From the NCBI RefSeq assembly GCF_033118175.1, contig NC_083697.1, positions 23,286,001-23,350,000 on the forward strand: DNA of 64,000 bases. The letters are read 5' to 3'. This document shows, one piece after another, positions 1 to 13,566 of this stretch. The stretch is from Dama dama (Eukaryota > Chordata > Mammalia > Artiodactyla > Cervidae). Numbering within the stretch: position 1 is the first letter of the stretch; every line of letters starts with the position of its first letter. Both the position numbers and the translations under genes were made by a program. Under the pieces are notes generated by a model that saw only the letters and a program-made list of their open reading frames with translations, did no database searches and had not been told where the DNA came from.

Positions 1-80
1 TACCAAAAAAAAAAAAAAATTAAGAGGAAGAACCTTACTTCCTTGACTTCACTGTTAAAACTACATCACTCAAATAGCAG

Positions 81-235
81 TAAATGAATGAATAGTCTGT
101 CTGACCCTGGGCAAGTCACTTAACCTCTCAATTTTTCATCTGTAAAGAAAGGATAATAATACCCTCTCTACCTCCCTTATAAGGTTGCCAAAGACAAATG
201 CAATAAATTAGGAGAAAGCACTTTAAAATATATAA
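81..235 (+). repeat. MIR SINE fragment
   Basis: Contains the MIR core 'gaccctgggcaagtcactta' and the following 'cctc..tttt.catctgtaaa' block, then the 'ggataataatacc' segment, all diverged as expected of an ancient mammalian element. Confidence 0.75.
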
Positions 236-1884
236 TGAAGAATTGTATGAGTATGTTATTATTATTATCACTCAATTGTTCCCTCTAGAGTAAATTACAG
301 GTGAGCATGGATTTATATAACAGATGTATTCCTGTAAAGTTCTATATGAATCAGATTTTCATAAATCAGCATAGCTTAAATGTACTGGGAAATTTTGCTA
401 TTTAAGGCAATCCTATTCAGAGTCTTTTTGTAAAGGAACATAATCCCCTAATTCCTCTTCCCAGAAAACCAAATTTTTATATATTATTTGCTTAAAGAGA
501 AATATTTCTATTTTTAAAGAAATCACTATTTATGTTTATTAACTTAAATAGCACCTGGGTATTTTAACCTATCTCAAAGAAGAGATACTAGAAATATAAT
601 AGCAGCTTTCATGAGGAGAAAAATTTCCTTAGAAATTTTCTTTTTCTTTCAAATCTGACATGTAGGGGATGGGGAGCAGTAGGTGTGTTTTGACTCAAAG
701 TCTGGTAGAAAGAAAAGTACATCATGCCAGTAATTCTGACCTCAGAACAACTTAGTGTATGACTGTAGTCTGTGACCATTTTTACTGATCTATAAAATAT
801 AGGCAATGATTTCTATTTTACTCCTCTCACTGGGATATGGTAAGAAGCAAGTGAAATAATAAAAAATATGAAAATGCTTTATGGAACAAAGACTTGCATA
901 AGTGAGAAGAATTCCAGTTAAGACAAAAATGTCAGATGCCATAACTTTGCTTGCAGAAAGCCCACTCAATGAGCCCTAAGGGCTAACAACAGTGTGATTA
1001 TAGCTATCAATTAGAGTGTGTCAAATACTGAGATTGATAATGCCCCTTATTCCTTTTGTCTTATTTGTTGCTGTCACTGTTTTTGGCCTTCTCTTATGTA
1101 TCACGTCTTCTTACATCATCAGCTTTTCATAACACACCACCAGTTCAACCAAGGGAAGATAATAAACGCCACTGCTCTCATCTTTCCCATAGTATGCTAA
1201 ACCCACTACATCTGTTGGGTTCTATCATGGGAGAGTGTTTGCTTACATGAGGATCTTGAGAGGCACTATAGAATTTTTTAAAAGTTTAAGTATCTCTAAT
1301 GATGAAATGGAAAAAAACTAGGAATGATCTAAAATTAGCTCTTATAAAACTTTATGAGTGTGTCAGGTGGGGAATTAGTTTTTGTAATCCAGGCTGTATA
1401 TTTTATATTGCAAAAATAATCATCTGAAGATTAACAGCATCTCTGATAGAATAAAAGAAAAGTCCTGCCTGTCAAGCAGTTCCACATTTATTTAGCCCTG
1501 CTGTGCATCTATTCCATAAACAAGGCATTTGGGTTTTCTGAGAAGTTCTGGAGGAGATTTTAAAAGGCAGAATCTTGAGCTAAAATAAACTGGACCCCAT
1601 TTAAATAAGGAGAAAACCACTCTGGCTTGTAAAACTAGACTCAAGAATCAAACCAAGAACTGACCACAGTTGGAAATGCTAAATTTCTGAACCCCAGAAC
1701 AAGTTATCTTTATTTTTCAGTTCTCTAGAACTTTGAATAGTATTAAAATAGTATTTTTGAAAGTGTCTTTCCTTTTGATATTCTTACAGTTTCTTTCTTT
1801 GACAAAAGTAGAAGTTCTTAATAACATAAAAGATAAATGATGTATATTCAATATGCCAGCTTTTCCCAGTTTCCTGGAAATTAT

Positions 1885-2048
1885 CGGGTTTTTTTTTTTC
1901 ATATTTATTTGGCTGCACTGGGTCTTAGTTTCAGCATGTAAACTCTTAGTTGCAACATGTGGGATCTAGTTCCCTGACCAGGAATCAAACCTGAGACCCC
2001 TGCATTGGGAGGTCAGAGTCTTAGCCATTGGACCACCAGGGAAGTACT
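1885..2048 (-). repeat. CHR-2-type tRNA SINE with target duplication
   Basis: On the minus strand it reads as a tRNA-derived SINE ending in an A-rich tail (the T-run at 1889-1900). The tRNA head region 'ttccctggtggtccaatggc' is recognisable in diverged form at its right end. It is flanked by a perfect 10-bp duplication, tggaaattat, at 1875-1884 and 2049-2058. Confidence 0.8.
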
Positions 2049-2632
2049 TGGAAATTATTTTTTCGTCCAAAGTATCTATAACCAAGGTTTCCTAGACCAC
2101 ATCCCTTTTCTACACTGAACTCTTTCTTCCTCTCCCTCTCCCTATATAAACGCAAACTCCATAATGTATCCATTCATCTCTTTCTGAATTATAAGAGTAC
2201 TTACAGTGTCATTCATTGGGCCCTGGTGGTGTCTGAGAGTTTAAAACTCAGAAATTTTTTTTCTGTTATTGTTCCTTAAAGTGAAATTTGTATTGTATCC
2301 AAAAATTTATAGATATTTTTTAGTTTATTTTGGTTTTGTCTGCAAACACGTTTAGTATATTTGGGTCAAGGGAATACAATGCATTTCATAGTAGCTAATA
2401 ACATAAGCATAAATAATTGCTTCTGCTTCATTTAAGATAAAATTGAATCAACCAATATGTGGAGATTTACTTTAAACATATTTAGTTATAATGTACTGCT
2501 GTCCCACAGATTTGATAAAACTTATCATATTACTTAATTGTACTTTGCTGTCTCAGCTTTATTAATCTGCAGGATGATAGACATCAGACCCAGCAGCAGG
2601 CTTCCCTTCATGATTTTAATCTGGTGGAGCAA

Positions 2633-2851
2633 GTGAAAGTGTGAAAGTGATAGGCACCCAGTCATGTCCATCTCTTTGCGACCCTATGGACTGTAGCCCA
2701 CCAAGTTCCTCTGTCTATGGAGTTCCCCAGGCAAGAATACTAGAGTGGGTAGTCTTTCCCTTCTCCAGGGGATCTTCCCAACCCAGGGATCAAACTGGGG
2801 TCTCCCACATTGCAGGCAGATTCTTTACCATCTGAGCCACCAGGGAAGCCC
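2633..2851 (-). repeat. Bov-tA SINE with target duplication
   Basis: Complete ruminant SINE. The tRNA-like head is at the right (minus-strand ggcttccctggtggctcaga) and the BovA body is to the left. The duplication is ctggtggagcaa at 2621-2632 versus ctggtggaacaa at 2852-2863, with one mismatch. Confidence 0.9.
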
Positions 2852-4204
2852 CTGGTGGAACAAACAAGCCTTCAAATCACAAATAACCAAAATGACCTAA
2901 ATCATCTTAGGGTATTTAGTTATTAGATTAGATTTAGCAGTGAATTTTTTTTTTTTTTTTGGTAAAACTGTGTCACTTCAGTTATGCACACTGCCTGCTG
3001 GGATGCCTTAGCAACCATTCTAATGCGTTATTATCTTCAGTTAATTTAACTGCCCACGAAATACATGTAAATACCACACCAACAGAACTCTTCTGACTTA
3101 GGGTGCTTTTTTCTAGAGCCGGTAATACTTGGTTTTCCGAATGGGCCAAGGCCTGCCCCCCTTGCTCCCTCACATGTACCTAATATTCAAATCTCTATGA
3201 GACTCCAGCTCTCATGTAGATATTTGGAATGCTCAGAGGATCAAACTCCACCCACGTGCTTCAAAATACCCACCTCTTTGCCCCATATTACAGCGCACAC
3301 CAGTGGTATGGCTCACCCTCAGAACAGACCTGGGACGAAGGCAACTCACAGTCCCTGAAGTGAGCTCCGGTCATCGGGGTGAGGGGGAGAATTCCAGGGT
3401 CACAGGTACGCAGAGCACAGTCTAAGGTCAAGGAGTGGCCTGCCAAAGGAGGGGAGTGCAGTCAGGAAAGAGATCTCTAAAGCATGGGCCCCATGCAAGA
3501 ACCTTCTCGCCCAGGGTAAGGGCAATACCATGGCCGTGTGTCTGAATGGACTCTTAAAGAAATAGACTTCTGCTTTGGTGGGTCACTTCCTTTGAGAAAA
3601 CTTCACACACACGCAAAGATATTCACATTCCTCTAAGCTAAGTTAGAAACTGTCTTCTCCCCTCCTCCACATTTATCACATCCCATATAATATTAACTGT
3701 GTTTGGAGCTTAGTGTATTCAATAAACTGAGTGACTGAATAATATGAATTGATGAATCAATAAATCAAGTACCAATGCAAGGAAATCCTGTTTAGATTTT
3801 TCTTTTACCCAGTGTCATAGCATACCAGGAGTAGGATTAGGCAGGATAAATACAACTACAAAACTACTTTTTCTTCTGCATCATTGTGTATTCATTCTTG
3901 TATTATAATTTGAAATATGTATGTTCATGAATAGGCATGGTGTCACTAAAAGACTGATTTTCATGAGGACAGTGAAATAATAACTTGCAACTTTTAGTCA
4001 CACTCCATAAGAATTTTTTAAGTAGAGCATAAATAATTTAGAAGAAATCTTAGGAATCATCTAGTTAATCACTTTAAAGATAAAGAAATTGCATTAGAAT
4101 GAATAATAACATGATCAAGCTCACAAAGTAGTCCATGGCAGAAGCAGGGTCGAATCCAGCTCACTTGATTGCAGTCTTATGCATTTTACACCCTAGATCT
4201 GCTA

Positions 4205-4412
4205 GATCTACACTTTCTAATATAGTAGCCACTAGCCACATGTGGCCATTTAAACTGCAATTAAAAAAAATTAAATTTAAAGTTCAGTTCCTAACAGTTG
4301 TACTAGCCACATGTCAAGTGTTCAGGTACCACATGTGGTTACTAGCTACCATACTGGGTTGAGCAATAGAGACTATTTCCATTATTCCAGAAAGTTCTGT
4401 TGGACAGGACTG
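4205..4412 (-). mobile_element. hAT-Charlie-type MITE (MER3-like)
   Basis: Shows the internal near-palindrome 'gccactagccacatgtggc', its partner 'ccacatgtggttactagctacc', and the terminal block 'cagaaagttctgttggacag'. These are typical of small non-autonomous hAT elements. The family name is from memory and less certain than the class. Confidence 0.7.
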
Positions 4413-5348
4413 GTCTAGATAGAAAACAGATCTGAACAGTAGACGAGTATATATTAGGGTTCTAAATTTAAGTCTTCCTTCTGCTGGTTGTGGGATATTT
4501 AAATTTTAACAGTTAGTGTTTTTTTAGCATTGTTGATTTAACATGGGAAAAGCACTTACACATTACTCCTTAGAAATATTTTTTCCTGAGCATAGTATCG
4601 GGTGATAGGCCTTCATAAACCATAAATTTGCTGCCTTTATGGTACACTGGGGAAGTATGCTTAATCACAGAGGGCAGAGGAAGCCTGTTAATTTTTCTTT
4701 CTTTCCAGATCATTTCCATTTTGGATGTAGCACTGAGAAACAATTTATTAAATATTTAGAAAGGATAAAGTGAGCTAATTTCGGCCCTGGATATCTGGTA
4801 GGAGGTGATAGAGTCTCTGTTTGGGGATCTAATCAGAGAACAGATTCTCAAATACCTAGATCTGTCTTAAATCTGTTGGCCATAGTTAATGTTCAATTTT
4901 CAGTCTTGGGTCCTGGTTTCATCAAGTGGTAAGAAAAATGTATAGCTTCTTTAATTTCCTAAGTGTTAAGAGACCTCCGTTAAAGAGATTGGAGCTTCAA
5001 GATTTTGAGAAACACCAACAAATGAATCATCTGGGTTTAATATTTTTCCCCAAAAGTCAGCACATGAGATAGAGAAGTCATAAAGAATTTATTCTTTTAA
5101 AAAATTAATTACTGCATTTAAAACTTTTTTCATCAAATATTCATGAATCAAAATATAGTAACATGTCATCTGATAGATAGGCTCTAAAGGAGACCTATTT
5201 TAGAGAAACTTCTTCAAACAATAGAAATTATGGAGTGATATTATTGAAATGAAAAAATCCCAGATATGTGAACAGAAACAACTGCCTCAAAACTGAGGAC
5301 TTTAAGGAGAAAAATAGAATGATGTCTGACTTCCCACAAGAAGAGCTT

Positions 5349-5592
5349 CAGTTCAATTCAGTTGCTCAGTCGTGTCCAACTCTTTGTGACCCTATGGACT
5401 GCAGCACACCAGGCTTTCTTGTCCGTCACCAACTCCCAGAGCTTGCTCAGACTCATGTCCATCGCTTTGGTGATGCCATCCAACCATCTCATCCTCTGTC
5501 GTCCCCTTCCACTCCTGCCTTCAATCTTTCCCAACATCACGGTCTTTTCTAATGAGTCAGTTCTTCACATCACCTGGCCAAAGTATTAGAGC
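5349..5592 (-). repeat. BovB/ART2A 3' end fragment
   Basis: Antisense copy of the RTE BovB 3' end. It starts at the 'cagttcaattcagttgctca' terminus and runs into the decayed reverse-transcriptase C-terminal region (minus-strand WLDGITKAMD-like frame), then is 5'-truncated. An AGAGCTT match at 5342-5348 and 5588-5594 may be a target duplication but could also be native element sequence. Confidence 0.8.
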
Positions 5593-7582
5593 TTGTCCAT
5601 GCATTTTCTAAATGGATAATGATGGATGAATCACCCTAGTGTTTTGATTCTATTAAGTACTACTGTAAGGCAACCATTTTTATTTCAAGATATTGTTTAT
5701 ATATACTGGAAGATTTTTGCTTTTTTAATTTGATTAAAAGTTTTAGACAGCCATCTATTAAAAAAAAAAAAGAAACACTGAGCTCTTTCCAGTAATAAGA
5801 AGGAAGATAGAGTTGTAAAACAATGGAGGAAGTTTGGTAAATGGAATTTAGTAATTTTCATATTTACTAATTCATTGTTTCAATGCAGTCAATAGTGATT
5901 TATTTGCTAGGAACTGACCTAGGTGCTGAGGATGTAAAATATATGACCTGAAGAATTTGCCTGTTAGTCAAGTAGATTTTATAAATATGCAAATATATTA
6001 AAATTCAGCCAGTTAAACTGTGCTTGAGAAACATGGAGGACAAAAACAGGCTCTGTCTGGGTAAACTGGAGAAGGTTCACAGCGGAAGTGAATGAAGGTT
6101 GCTGAGCCTCAAAGAATGATGAAGACCTTTACATGAAGTCTTCGTGTATGGATGGCTCAGTGTGACTGAAGAGAGTATCCATGGAGGACTCAAAACAAAA
6201 ATGAGGCTCTCAGCTCTGCTCTGTCCCGCTCTTTTTTTGTTTATGCTGTGTTCCTTCTTACCCAGTTCATCTGAATCGTTGGCTTTTGTACTGAAAACAT
6301 ATCAGCACATGTTATATTCTAAACATTTCCCCGAAGTTTCTAGTTTGGCATTTCCACACACTTAAGCCATGAAATCTGAATCTTGTAAAACATCACTTGA
6401 ATTATACTCCAGACTCCCATATAATAGTGGCTAGACTTTACGTTTCTTGACCCTCTCTCATCAGACATCCAAGCGGAACACAGAATGTTATAAAAGTACA
6501 TCTTAAATGAATCCTTCTTAAGTAAGACAAGCTTCTATTATTTATTTCAAATTTCCTCTTACTCTTTATAACCAATTTTTTGTATTTTCTGATCTTGTGA
6601 CCGGGTTAATAGCTTTCACAGGTTAATAGCTATAATTAAAGTCTGTTGCACCAAACTCTTGAGAAAGTCTGATGTTAACATTTTACGACTCCAATAAGTT
6701 AGATTATATGTTATCACTTTTCCCATAGAAACAGACTTTAAAAAGTATTTTCTCCATTTTGCCTAACTTTTATTAAATCATGGAACAATTCTTAACCCAA
6801 AAAGGAAAGAATTTTAAGTGGCTTAATAGATTGGGGCTTTTATTCTCTCCTTCACAGATGGGCCAGCTCTCTTCTGTTCCCTTTGTTTTTTATTACAGAA
6901 GCTGGTTGTATATTTTGTATCCAGGAATGACCAGCAGCTTTCAGAGCTTCAGTTTTACTGTTAGCCGTCAGGGACAGAACAGGAACTATGTCCGCCCCCT
7001 GCTCACACAGAACATCGTTTCCTAATAGCAGGCAACCAGAAGTTGCCTTAAAGCACCTCCCAAGAGGCATCCTAAAGCACATCATTTAGAAACTCCACAT
7101 CCTGTTTAAGTAATTAATACCTCAATCAAATTTGTGCTAGCATCAGTAGTGTCAGAAAAATTCATTAATTTTTTTCTATTCCATGGTCTTTCAAACAAAA
7201 GACTTTTTAATTAAAAAATGATATTTTTACAAGCTGGAAAGTGCAGCCAATGCATAGTAGCTATAGAAATATCCATTTCTTAACTGCCTGCTTTGAAGAT
7301 TACCATGGGTTGATAATTCTACCTACTCTTTGCATGATGTCTTTCTGAAGTGCATTAGAGACCTCAGACCTACATTCACATCCATGACAGTCTCTGAGCA
7401 AATGAGACCACGTAGCCAAAATGATCTTTGCTTTGCAGCTTTAATGTAGAAGCTATGGATTGAATTGCTTCACTCACTCTTGCACTTAGAGGTAATCTAG
7501 AGGTTATGAAATTAGGCTTGTAGCATTAGAATGACTTGGGTGAACAAGAGTGAAAAATCTTGTCATTGCTATTTTTTTCTGT

Positions 7583-7895
7583 TGTTTGTTTTTATGTTCT
7601 TTTTATTTTAAACTTTTTATTTTGTATTGGGGTAGAGCCAATTAACAATGCTGGGATAGTTTCAGGTGAACACTGAGGGGACTCAGCCATACATGTACAG
7701 TGTATCGACTCTCCCCCAAGCCACCCTCCTATCCAGGCTGCCACATAACACTGAGCAGAGTCCCATATGCTATACAGTGAGCCCTTGTTAGTGACCAGTT
7801 TAAACATAGCAGTGTGTACACGTCCATCCCAAACTCCCTAACTGTCCCTTCACCCTGGCAACCGCAAGTTCATTCTCTAAGTCTGTGTTGTCATT
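7583..7895 (-). repeat. Ruminant L1 3' end
   Basis: Antisense L1 3' UTR. Recognisable blocks are 'attggggtagagccaattaa', 'ccaggctgccacataacact' and 'gtccatcccaaactccctaa'. It lies directly upstream of a BovB copy, only about 90 bp away. Confidence 0.8.
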
Positions 7896-7984
7896 CTTAT
7901 CTTGAGACACTGTTGTCTAAGATACAAGCGGAAACTTGTTTTACTCCATGTATTCATTATTCATTCCTATAATTTTTATCAAAC

Positions 7985-8625
7985 TCAGTTCACTTCAGTT
8001 GCTGTTACGTCTGATTCTTTGCAACCCCATGGACTGCAGCACTCCAGGCTTCCCTGCCCATCACCAACTCCCAGAGCTTGCTCAAACTCATGTCCATCGA
8101 GTTGGTGATGCCATCCAACCATCTCATCCTCTGTCACCCCCTTCTCCTCTAGCCTTCAATCTTTCCCAGCATCAGGGTCTTTTCCAATGAGTCAATTCTT
8201 TGCATCAGGTGGCCAAAGTAATGGAGCTTCAGCTTCAGTATCCATCCTTCCAGTGAATATTCAGGACTGATTTCCTTTAGGGTTGACTGGTTGGATCTCC
8301 TTGCAGTCCAAGGGACTCTCAAGAGTCTTCTCCAACACCACAGTTCAAAAGCATCAGTTCTTTGGCACTCAGCTCTTTATGGTCCAACTCTCACATCCAT
8401 ACATGACTACTGAAAAAAACATAGCCTTGACTAGATGGACCTTTGCTGCAAAGTAATGTCTCTACTTTTTAATATGCTGTCCAGGTTGGTCATAGCTTTT
8501 CTTCCAAGTAGCAAGCATCTTTTAATTTCATGGCTGCAGTCACCATCTGCAGAGATTTTGGAGCCCAAGAAAATAAAGCCTTCACTGTTTCCATTATTTC
8601 TCCATCTATATGCCAAGAAGTGATG
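7985..8625 (-). repeat. BovB (RTE) LINE 3' fragment, about 640 bp
   Basis: The longest BovB copy in the window. On the minus strand it contains the decayed C-terminal coding region: 'KKAERRR'-type sequence is lost, but the SNQ-like and WLDGIT-like blocks remain as nucleotides. It continues into further 5' BovB sequence. A 129-codon minus frame (8431-8820) runs out of it into unrelated DNA and is not a gene. Confidence 0.85.
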
Positions 8626-8689
8626 AGTAAGCACCATTTTGCTGACAATCACCTGTAGGCCATACACATGCAAGCTCCCTTCCCTCTCC

Positions 8690-9150
8690 ACAGCCCTGCC
8701 TTCTACCACCCACCTATTGCCTCCTTGGTGTTCTTTGAACACTCTGAGCATGTGCCTACCTCTTGACCTTTGTACTTCCTCGTCCCTTGCCTGGAATATT
8801 CTTGCTCCTTCTATGAGCATGACTGTCCTGCTGGCCTCTTCTAAGAGTTCTCTCCAAGTGTCACTCTATCCCCAGGCCCTCATCAAATCCCCAATTTAAA
8901 GTGTCACCACATACACTTCTCCCAGTTCCAAACCCCCAATTTGCTGTAACACTTACCGCCTGACACAACTTTATATTTTACTAGTTTATTTTATTTTATT
9001 TTTTGCTATCTTTCTCCATTAACAAGACTATGAAACCCAAGAGGGCTTGCATTTTCTTTTAGTTTGTTCACTACTGTATCCCCAGCGCCTAGAACATTGC
9101 CTGACACTTAATGGGTATTTAAAAAGCTGCTAAGTGGATGAATTCATGAA
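8690..9150 (+). repeat. L2 LINE 3' end
   Basis: Diverged L2 with the characteristic 3' block 'tgtatccccagcgcctagaa' followed by 'ttgcctgacacttaatggg' and a trailing 'gtggatgaattcatgaatga'. Upstream 'cttgcctggaatattctt' also fits L2. Confidence 0.7.
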
Positions 9151-12100
9151 TGAACCCAAAAGAACTGAGCATTTACTATGCCAACTATTGTGCATGATAA
9201 GAGATGTTTAGAGTGAAGAAAGAAGTAACCCAACAATCACAGCTCTGTTGGTGAATTCTGGGAAGAAGTGCAGTCATAAGGGTACTTTGGAAAACAAAAG
9301 ACGGGGACCTAGCCCTGAGAGGGGCAGCTCAGAGCTCTGAATTATGTAATGGGTGGAGGAGGGAAGACCAGAGAAAAAGGCCATTAAGGAACAGACAGCC
9401 AGAGGTGCAGAGGGGTAGAGATGAGAAAGCATGGCTTTTTCAACTGAGGAAAGGTATGAACCTGAAAGCCTTTTAAGAAAGGTCCCTCAGGCATCACTAT
9501 GCAGAAAGGGTTGAAGAAGACTAAAAACACGGTGGCTTTTAGCTGGGTATAACATTAGCTTAGCTGAGAGAGATGAGGGTTGAGCAAGAGCAGAGCAATG
9601 CTGGTGAAGAAGAGGGTGAACTGGAGAATGTTCTCAGGTTAAGTATCTGGAGGAGTAAAAGATCACCCTGAAGCCCCAGTAACCCACCATTTGGTAAAGG
9701 CAATCACTAAATGGAAACTACAATATTCCTTTAACTTACTTGACTGCCATTTTTATACATAATATTTTATATAATCTTTAAAAATGGAATCTAGTGGGGC
9801 GGGAACAGGAAAGAGAATCAGTGCACTGTATAATGTCTTGCTTGTTTATAACTTTTCGCTTAACTTGTCATCACTGTCTATAGTCTTTTCTGAAGGAACA
9901 TGAAAACTAGGTGCCAACTTTTATATGCAGATGAGTGATGCTATTACTCCACACTTAGAACTTTTCAGTGGCTCATTTGATTCTTATGTTTTGAATAGTT
10001 ATGTTCACTATGCAAGATCCTTTAATGAAAAAAGCTCATACATTCTGACCAAAAGCTTATGTCAAAGTGAGTATATTTTAAGATATAGTTTAACACTTCT
10101 AGAATTGAACTTAAATATAATTTATCATATTGAGATTCTGAATGTTACATAATTTTCAATCTTTAGATAAGGATAAAGAAATGATAACAGAAAATAAAAG
10201 AGACTAGATTGTTCTCATATTAATTGGTTGTTTACAAAGTAAATGCAAACATAAAAGTGCCTGCCAAGAAAATACTTAAGAAAGGAACAACTCATTGATT
10301 GATAAAAATGAACTAAAAGATTGACTCAGTTTTGAAAACTATTTGATTCAAACTTTTAAGACATGGGATGACAATAATGGATTTATTTTAGAAACCTTAG
10401 AATATGAGAACAGTTTTAATTTTAGGAATAATAGGAAACACTAGCTTGACTGGTGAATAATGAATTTATAAGTCTTCATCCAAGTCATTATTCAGGCTAA
10501 GAATATAAGTAAGTTTACAAAAGAGTAGATTAGTCAGTCAGTGGTTCTATGGCATTTGCTCACTGTTTTATAAATTTGTATTTATACCAGAGGCCACAAA
10601 ACTACTCAGATGCAGGCATCTTAACCAACTGGTAGCAACATACCCTAACTTCAAAGTCAATTTTTGATCAGTGAGGCTTTCATTGATTGGCAAGCTTAAA
10701 TTTAATAACCACAGTGCCACAGATATATAATGGTGCATACTCAAAAAATATATACATATGCAAAATACTGATCAAAATAGCTACCTGGGTGTGTATGTGT
10801 GTCTGTACTTCCTTGAATGCATGTCTGTGTCTTATATTCAACACTGCTTTTTCCTAGTTCCCTTCTAATAATAAATGACACTATCTTTGGCTTGCGACCA
10901 TTTTTCCTGCCAGCACGATCACAGGAGTATATGCATACTTTTGGTAGCTGAGGATATATCCTTGGCAACATAGTTATGAAAATCTGTAAGATATGTATTT
11001 ACAATTCAAAATTAATGCTACATCTTCAAACCGCTTTTACTTTTGGAGTTTAGCACAAATGGCAGTAGTTTTCTAACAGTGAGAAAATATGATTTTTATA
11101 ACCTCCTTTGACTTTTATTAAGTATTGTATTAAAATATGCAACTAGTAAGATTTCACAGATTTCAGAGCTGTGAGCAGTTTTTCTAAATCTCTGACTTAC
11201 TGTGATCATGCAACAAAGACAAAATTAGAAAATATCAGATATGTTCATCTCTAATTAAAACATCTGATTTAAAATTTGCTCTTATTTTCATCTGAAAATT
11301 TCCTTTCCAGGGTTATATGTCAATGTACAAAATGTCCAATTTAATGAACAGCATTCTTTCAAGTGGCAGTTAGGTTTAAAAGGGGAAACAAACCTTTTTG
11401 AATTGAACATATACATTCTCAGTCTAAACATTGAATTAATGTACTTTTTGTTATATGATTTCCTTTTCAACATCAACATTTTAACAAGTGAAATACTCTG
11501 GAGACACTTGGAAAAATGGAATCCTAGACAATGATGAAACCCAAGTCTTTTCTTCACTCTCAAATCTCCTATCACTGCAACTTCCAGATTCTGCCTTTAC
11601 TTAGCATTAACATTCACTTCCCAAACAAGTTACCCAAGTGAGGAAATGATTACACATGTTTATGTGCTAAGCGGAAGGAACCCGTGCAGAGCAGGAGGCT
11701 CTGATATGGTTACAGAGGTAATTGATTGAGAAAGATCCCTGAGGATGGAGGCAAGGATGGATCCCAGAGTCTATGGATGCCTCTGCCCCGTGGGAGGAGA
11801 GCATCTTTCCCCACTGATATAGTAAGGAGAACCACATGGGTTTGAGTTGATGAGAGACATGATGTTGGGAAATTTATTCCTAGAGACTTCGTTTTCTCTG
11901 CAAAATCTAAAACAGAGAATTTTAAATTGAAGGAGTAAGATAAGAGAAGAGAAAGTCAGACCATGCGGATATATGAGATAATAAGTTCATTAAGAAAATG
12001 GTTGGTTGAGTAAATCAAAAAGGAGGATATATGGCAAAATGTTAATTGTTACATATAAGTGTAACATGTAAGTGATGAATACCTAGGTGTAGATTATATT

Positions 12101-13261
12101 ACTTTTCCTACCCTTTATCATGCTTTAAACTTTTTATAATAAAAAGGAAAAAAGAAAAAATTTCACTTTCTTTCAGTTCCTAAGCTAGTAGGCCGGTATT
12201 AATTTTTCATATGTCTGAACATTCCATCTCCTTGCCTCTAATGTCACTGAGTCAATAAAGCTACATCCTACATTTTTTAAAAAAGGAATATATAAAGGTG
12301 ATATTGCACAGTGCACTTTCAATAACCTAAGCCTTATTATATGAGGAAATTGTTAGTCTTCCTGAGGATTGCAAAATAATTTACGAGGAACAGAGTCTCT
12401 GAATGTTCTTAAACATTGTGTATTTTTAATTAAAAAATTATGCATGACCAATTCTTCCTCTAATTACCATTCTCTTGCTTTATGTTAGAGTCCAAATGTA
12501 AGATGCTGATTAACTGAAATGTCACACATTGAAAATGAGTTAGCCATTAAGTGTAATGAAATAAAGGGCTTTTTATTAATACATGGAATGATGGAGGATC
12601 TGTAACTTTGTTAAAATACACTGACGTTAAAAGCATTTTTGAAAGAATTAGAAGAAAAGTGCTTAATATTTTCATTTAAAAATAGACCTAAGTAGTCAGA
12701 ATTATAGCTCTCATTGTGCTCTTTTCTACCATCTCAAAGAATGCCTTGCTCTAAATAAAGCCAACAGATCCCCAACATTGACTTGGCGGTCAAAGAACTC
12801 TAAATCTCAGAACTGTCACATTTCCATTTTAAATGTAAATATTCCCATTCATCTTCCTAAATATTATATTTCTTCTCCCCCCTTCCTCCCACCCCAGTGT
12901 CATAGTTTATGCAACAGCTGACAGCATCTTTTGTTCCCTTTTATGGTGCACACTAGTTGCCACAATTGACTTTGGCATCCCCTAGCTTGGAAACAAGTTT
13001 TTGTGCAGGTCGATTGGCCACATTTCGTAAGAGGAAGAATAGAACAAAAAAATGTTTCTTCATAATGCCATTCAATGATTTCCTTTGCAAATATGCTTCC
13101 TGAAGTTTTGCAGATGCAAGAAGTCATAGAACAAGTCGGTGGGCTGGGAACTGCATTGCATTTTTAGTGCTTCTAGAAGCAACATCTCCAGCCTTTTAAA
13201 TGAGAGTGAAGTGATGGATTTGCAGGTATTTGAAGAAACAGATGCGCTGGAAGGGCAAAGG

Positions 13262-13305
13262 TTACTTTTAAAAATTAATTTATAGTTGATTTACAATGTT
13301 GTGAT
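13262..13305 (-). repeat. Very short L1 3' remnant
   Basis: 'aatttatagttgatttacaa' followed by tgttgtg is the reverse complement of the ruminant L1 3' terminus. The same terminus appears in + orientation at 55540-55580. Only about 44 bp remain. Confidence 0.55.
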
Positions 13306-13539
13306 TCTTTTTTTTAAAGCAAAAATCAGGAGCTTACTGCATAACGTTTTTCAAAAGAGAACAAGAGAGAAGAAAAGACCCATTGTGTACTTCCAACCAA
13401 AAATTCTCATTTTCCTTGATGTACACAACATCAGCATATTTCAGCAAAGAGAACCTTACAGAATAGGACAACTTTAATCGGTCATTTACGTTTAAAATGG
13501 TTGCAATATTATGTTAATTGAATTGTTTTTCTTTTTTAG

Positions 13540-13566
13540 GGTCCTCTGGGGCCTCCAGGACAAAAG
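13540..13566 (+). CDS. COL25A1: COL25A1 exon encoding GPLGPPGQK (27 bp)
   Basis: Three perfect Gly-X-Y triplets (GPL GPP GQK). The acceptor is a T-rich tract ending cttttttag; the donor is AAG|gtagag. Proline in the Y position of the middle triplet would be a 4-hydroxyproline site, and the final Lys is a potential hydroxylysine. This is the most 5' exon found. No other Gly-X-Y exon was seen upstream, so the preceding intron is at least 13.5 kb in this window. Confidence 0.88.

Larger units (their letters stand above)
1..13539 (+). other. COL25A1 intron (3' part), repeat-bearing, no exon seen
   Basis: Non-coding sequence upstream of the first exon found. It holds MIR, CHR-2, Bov-tA, hAT, BovB, L1 and L2 copies listed separately. 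I recognise nothing in 250-1870, 2870-4190, 4420-5340 or 5600-7570 apart from short homopolymers. The stretch 9240-9660 resembles a purine-rich ancient mammalian repeat I cannot name. In 9660-13260 I see only diffuse AT-rich DNA; the end near 12040-12130 resembles a decayed L1 3' end. Confidence 0.8.

Noticed and set aside
3514..3530. Possible Gly-rich exon ('cccagggtaagggcaatacc').
   Set aside because: No Gly every third codon beyond one triplet, and no pyrimidine tract.
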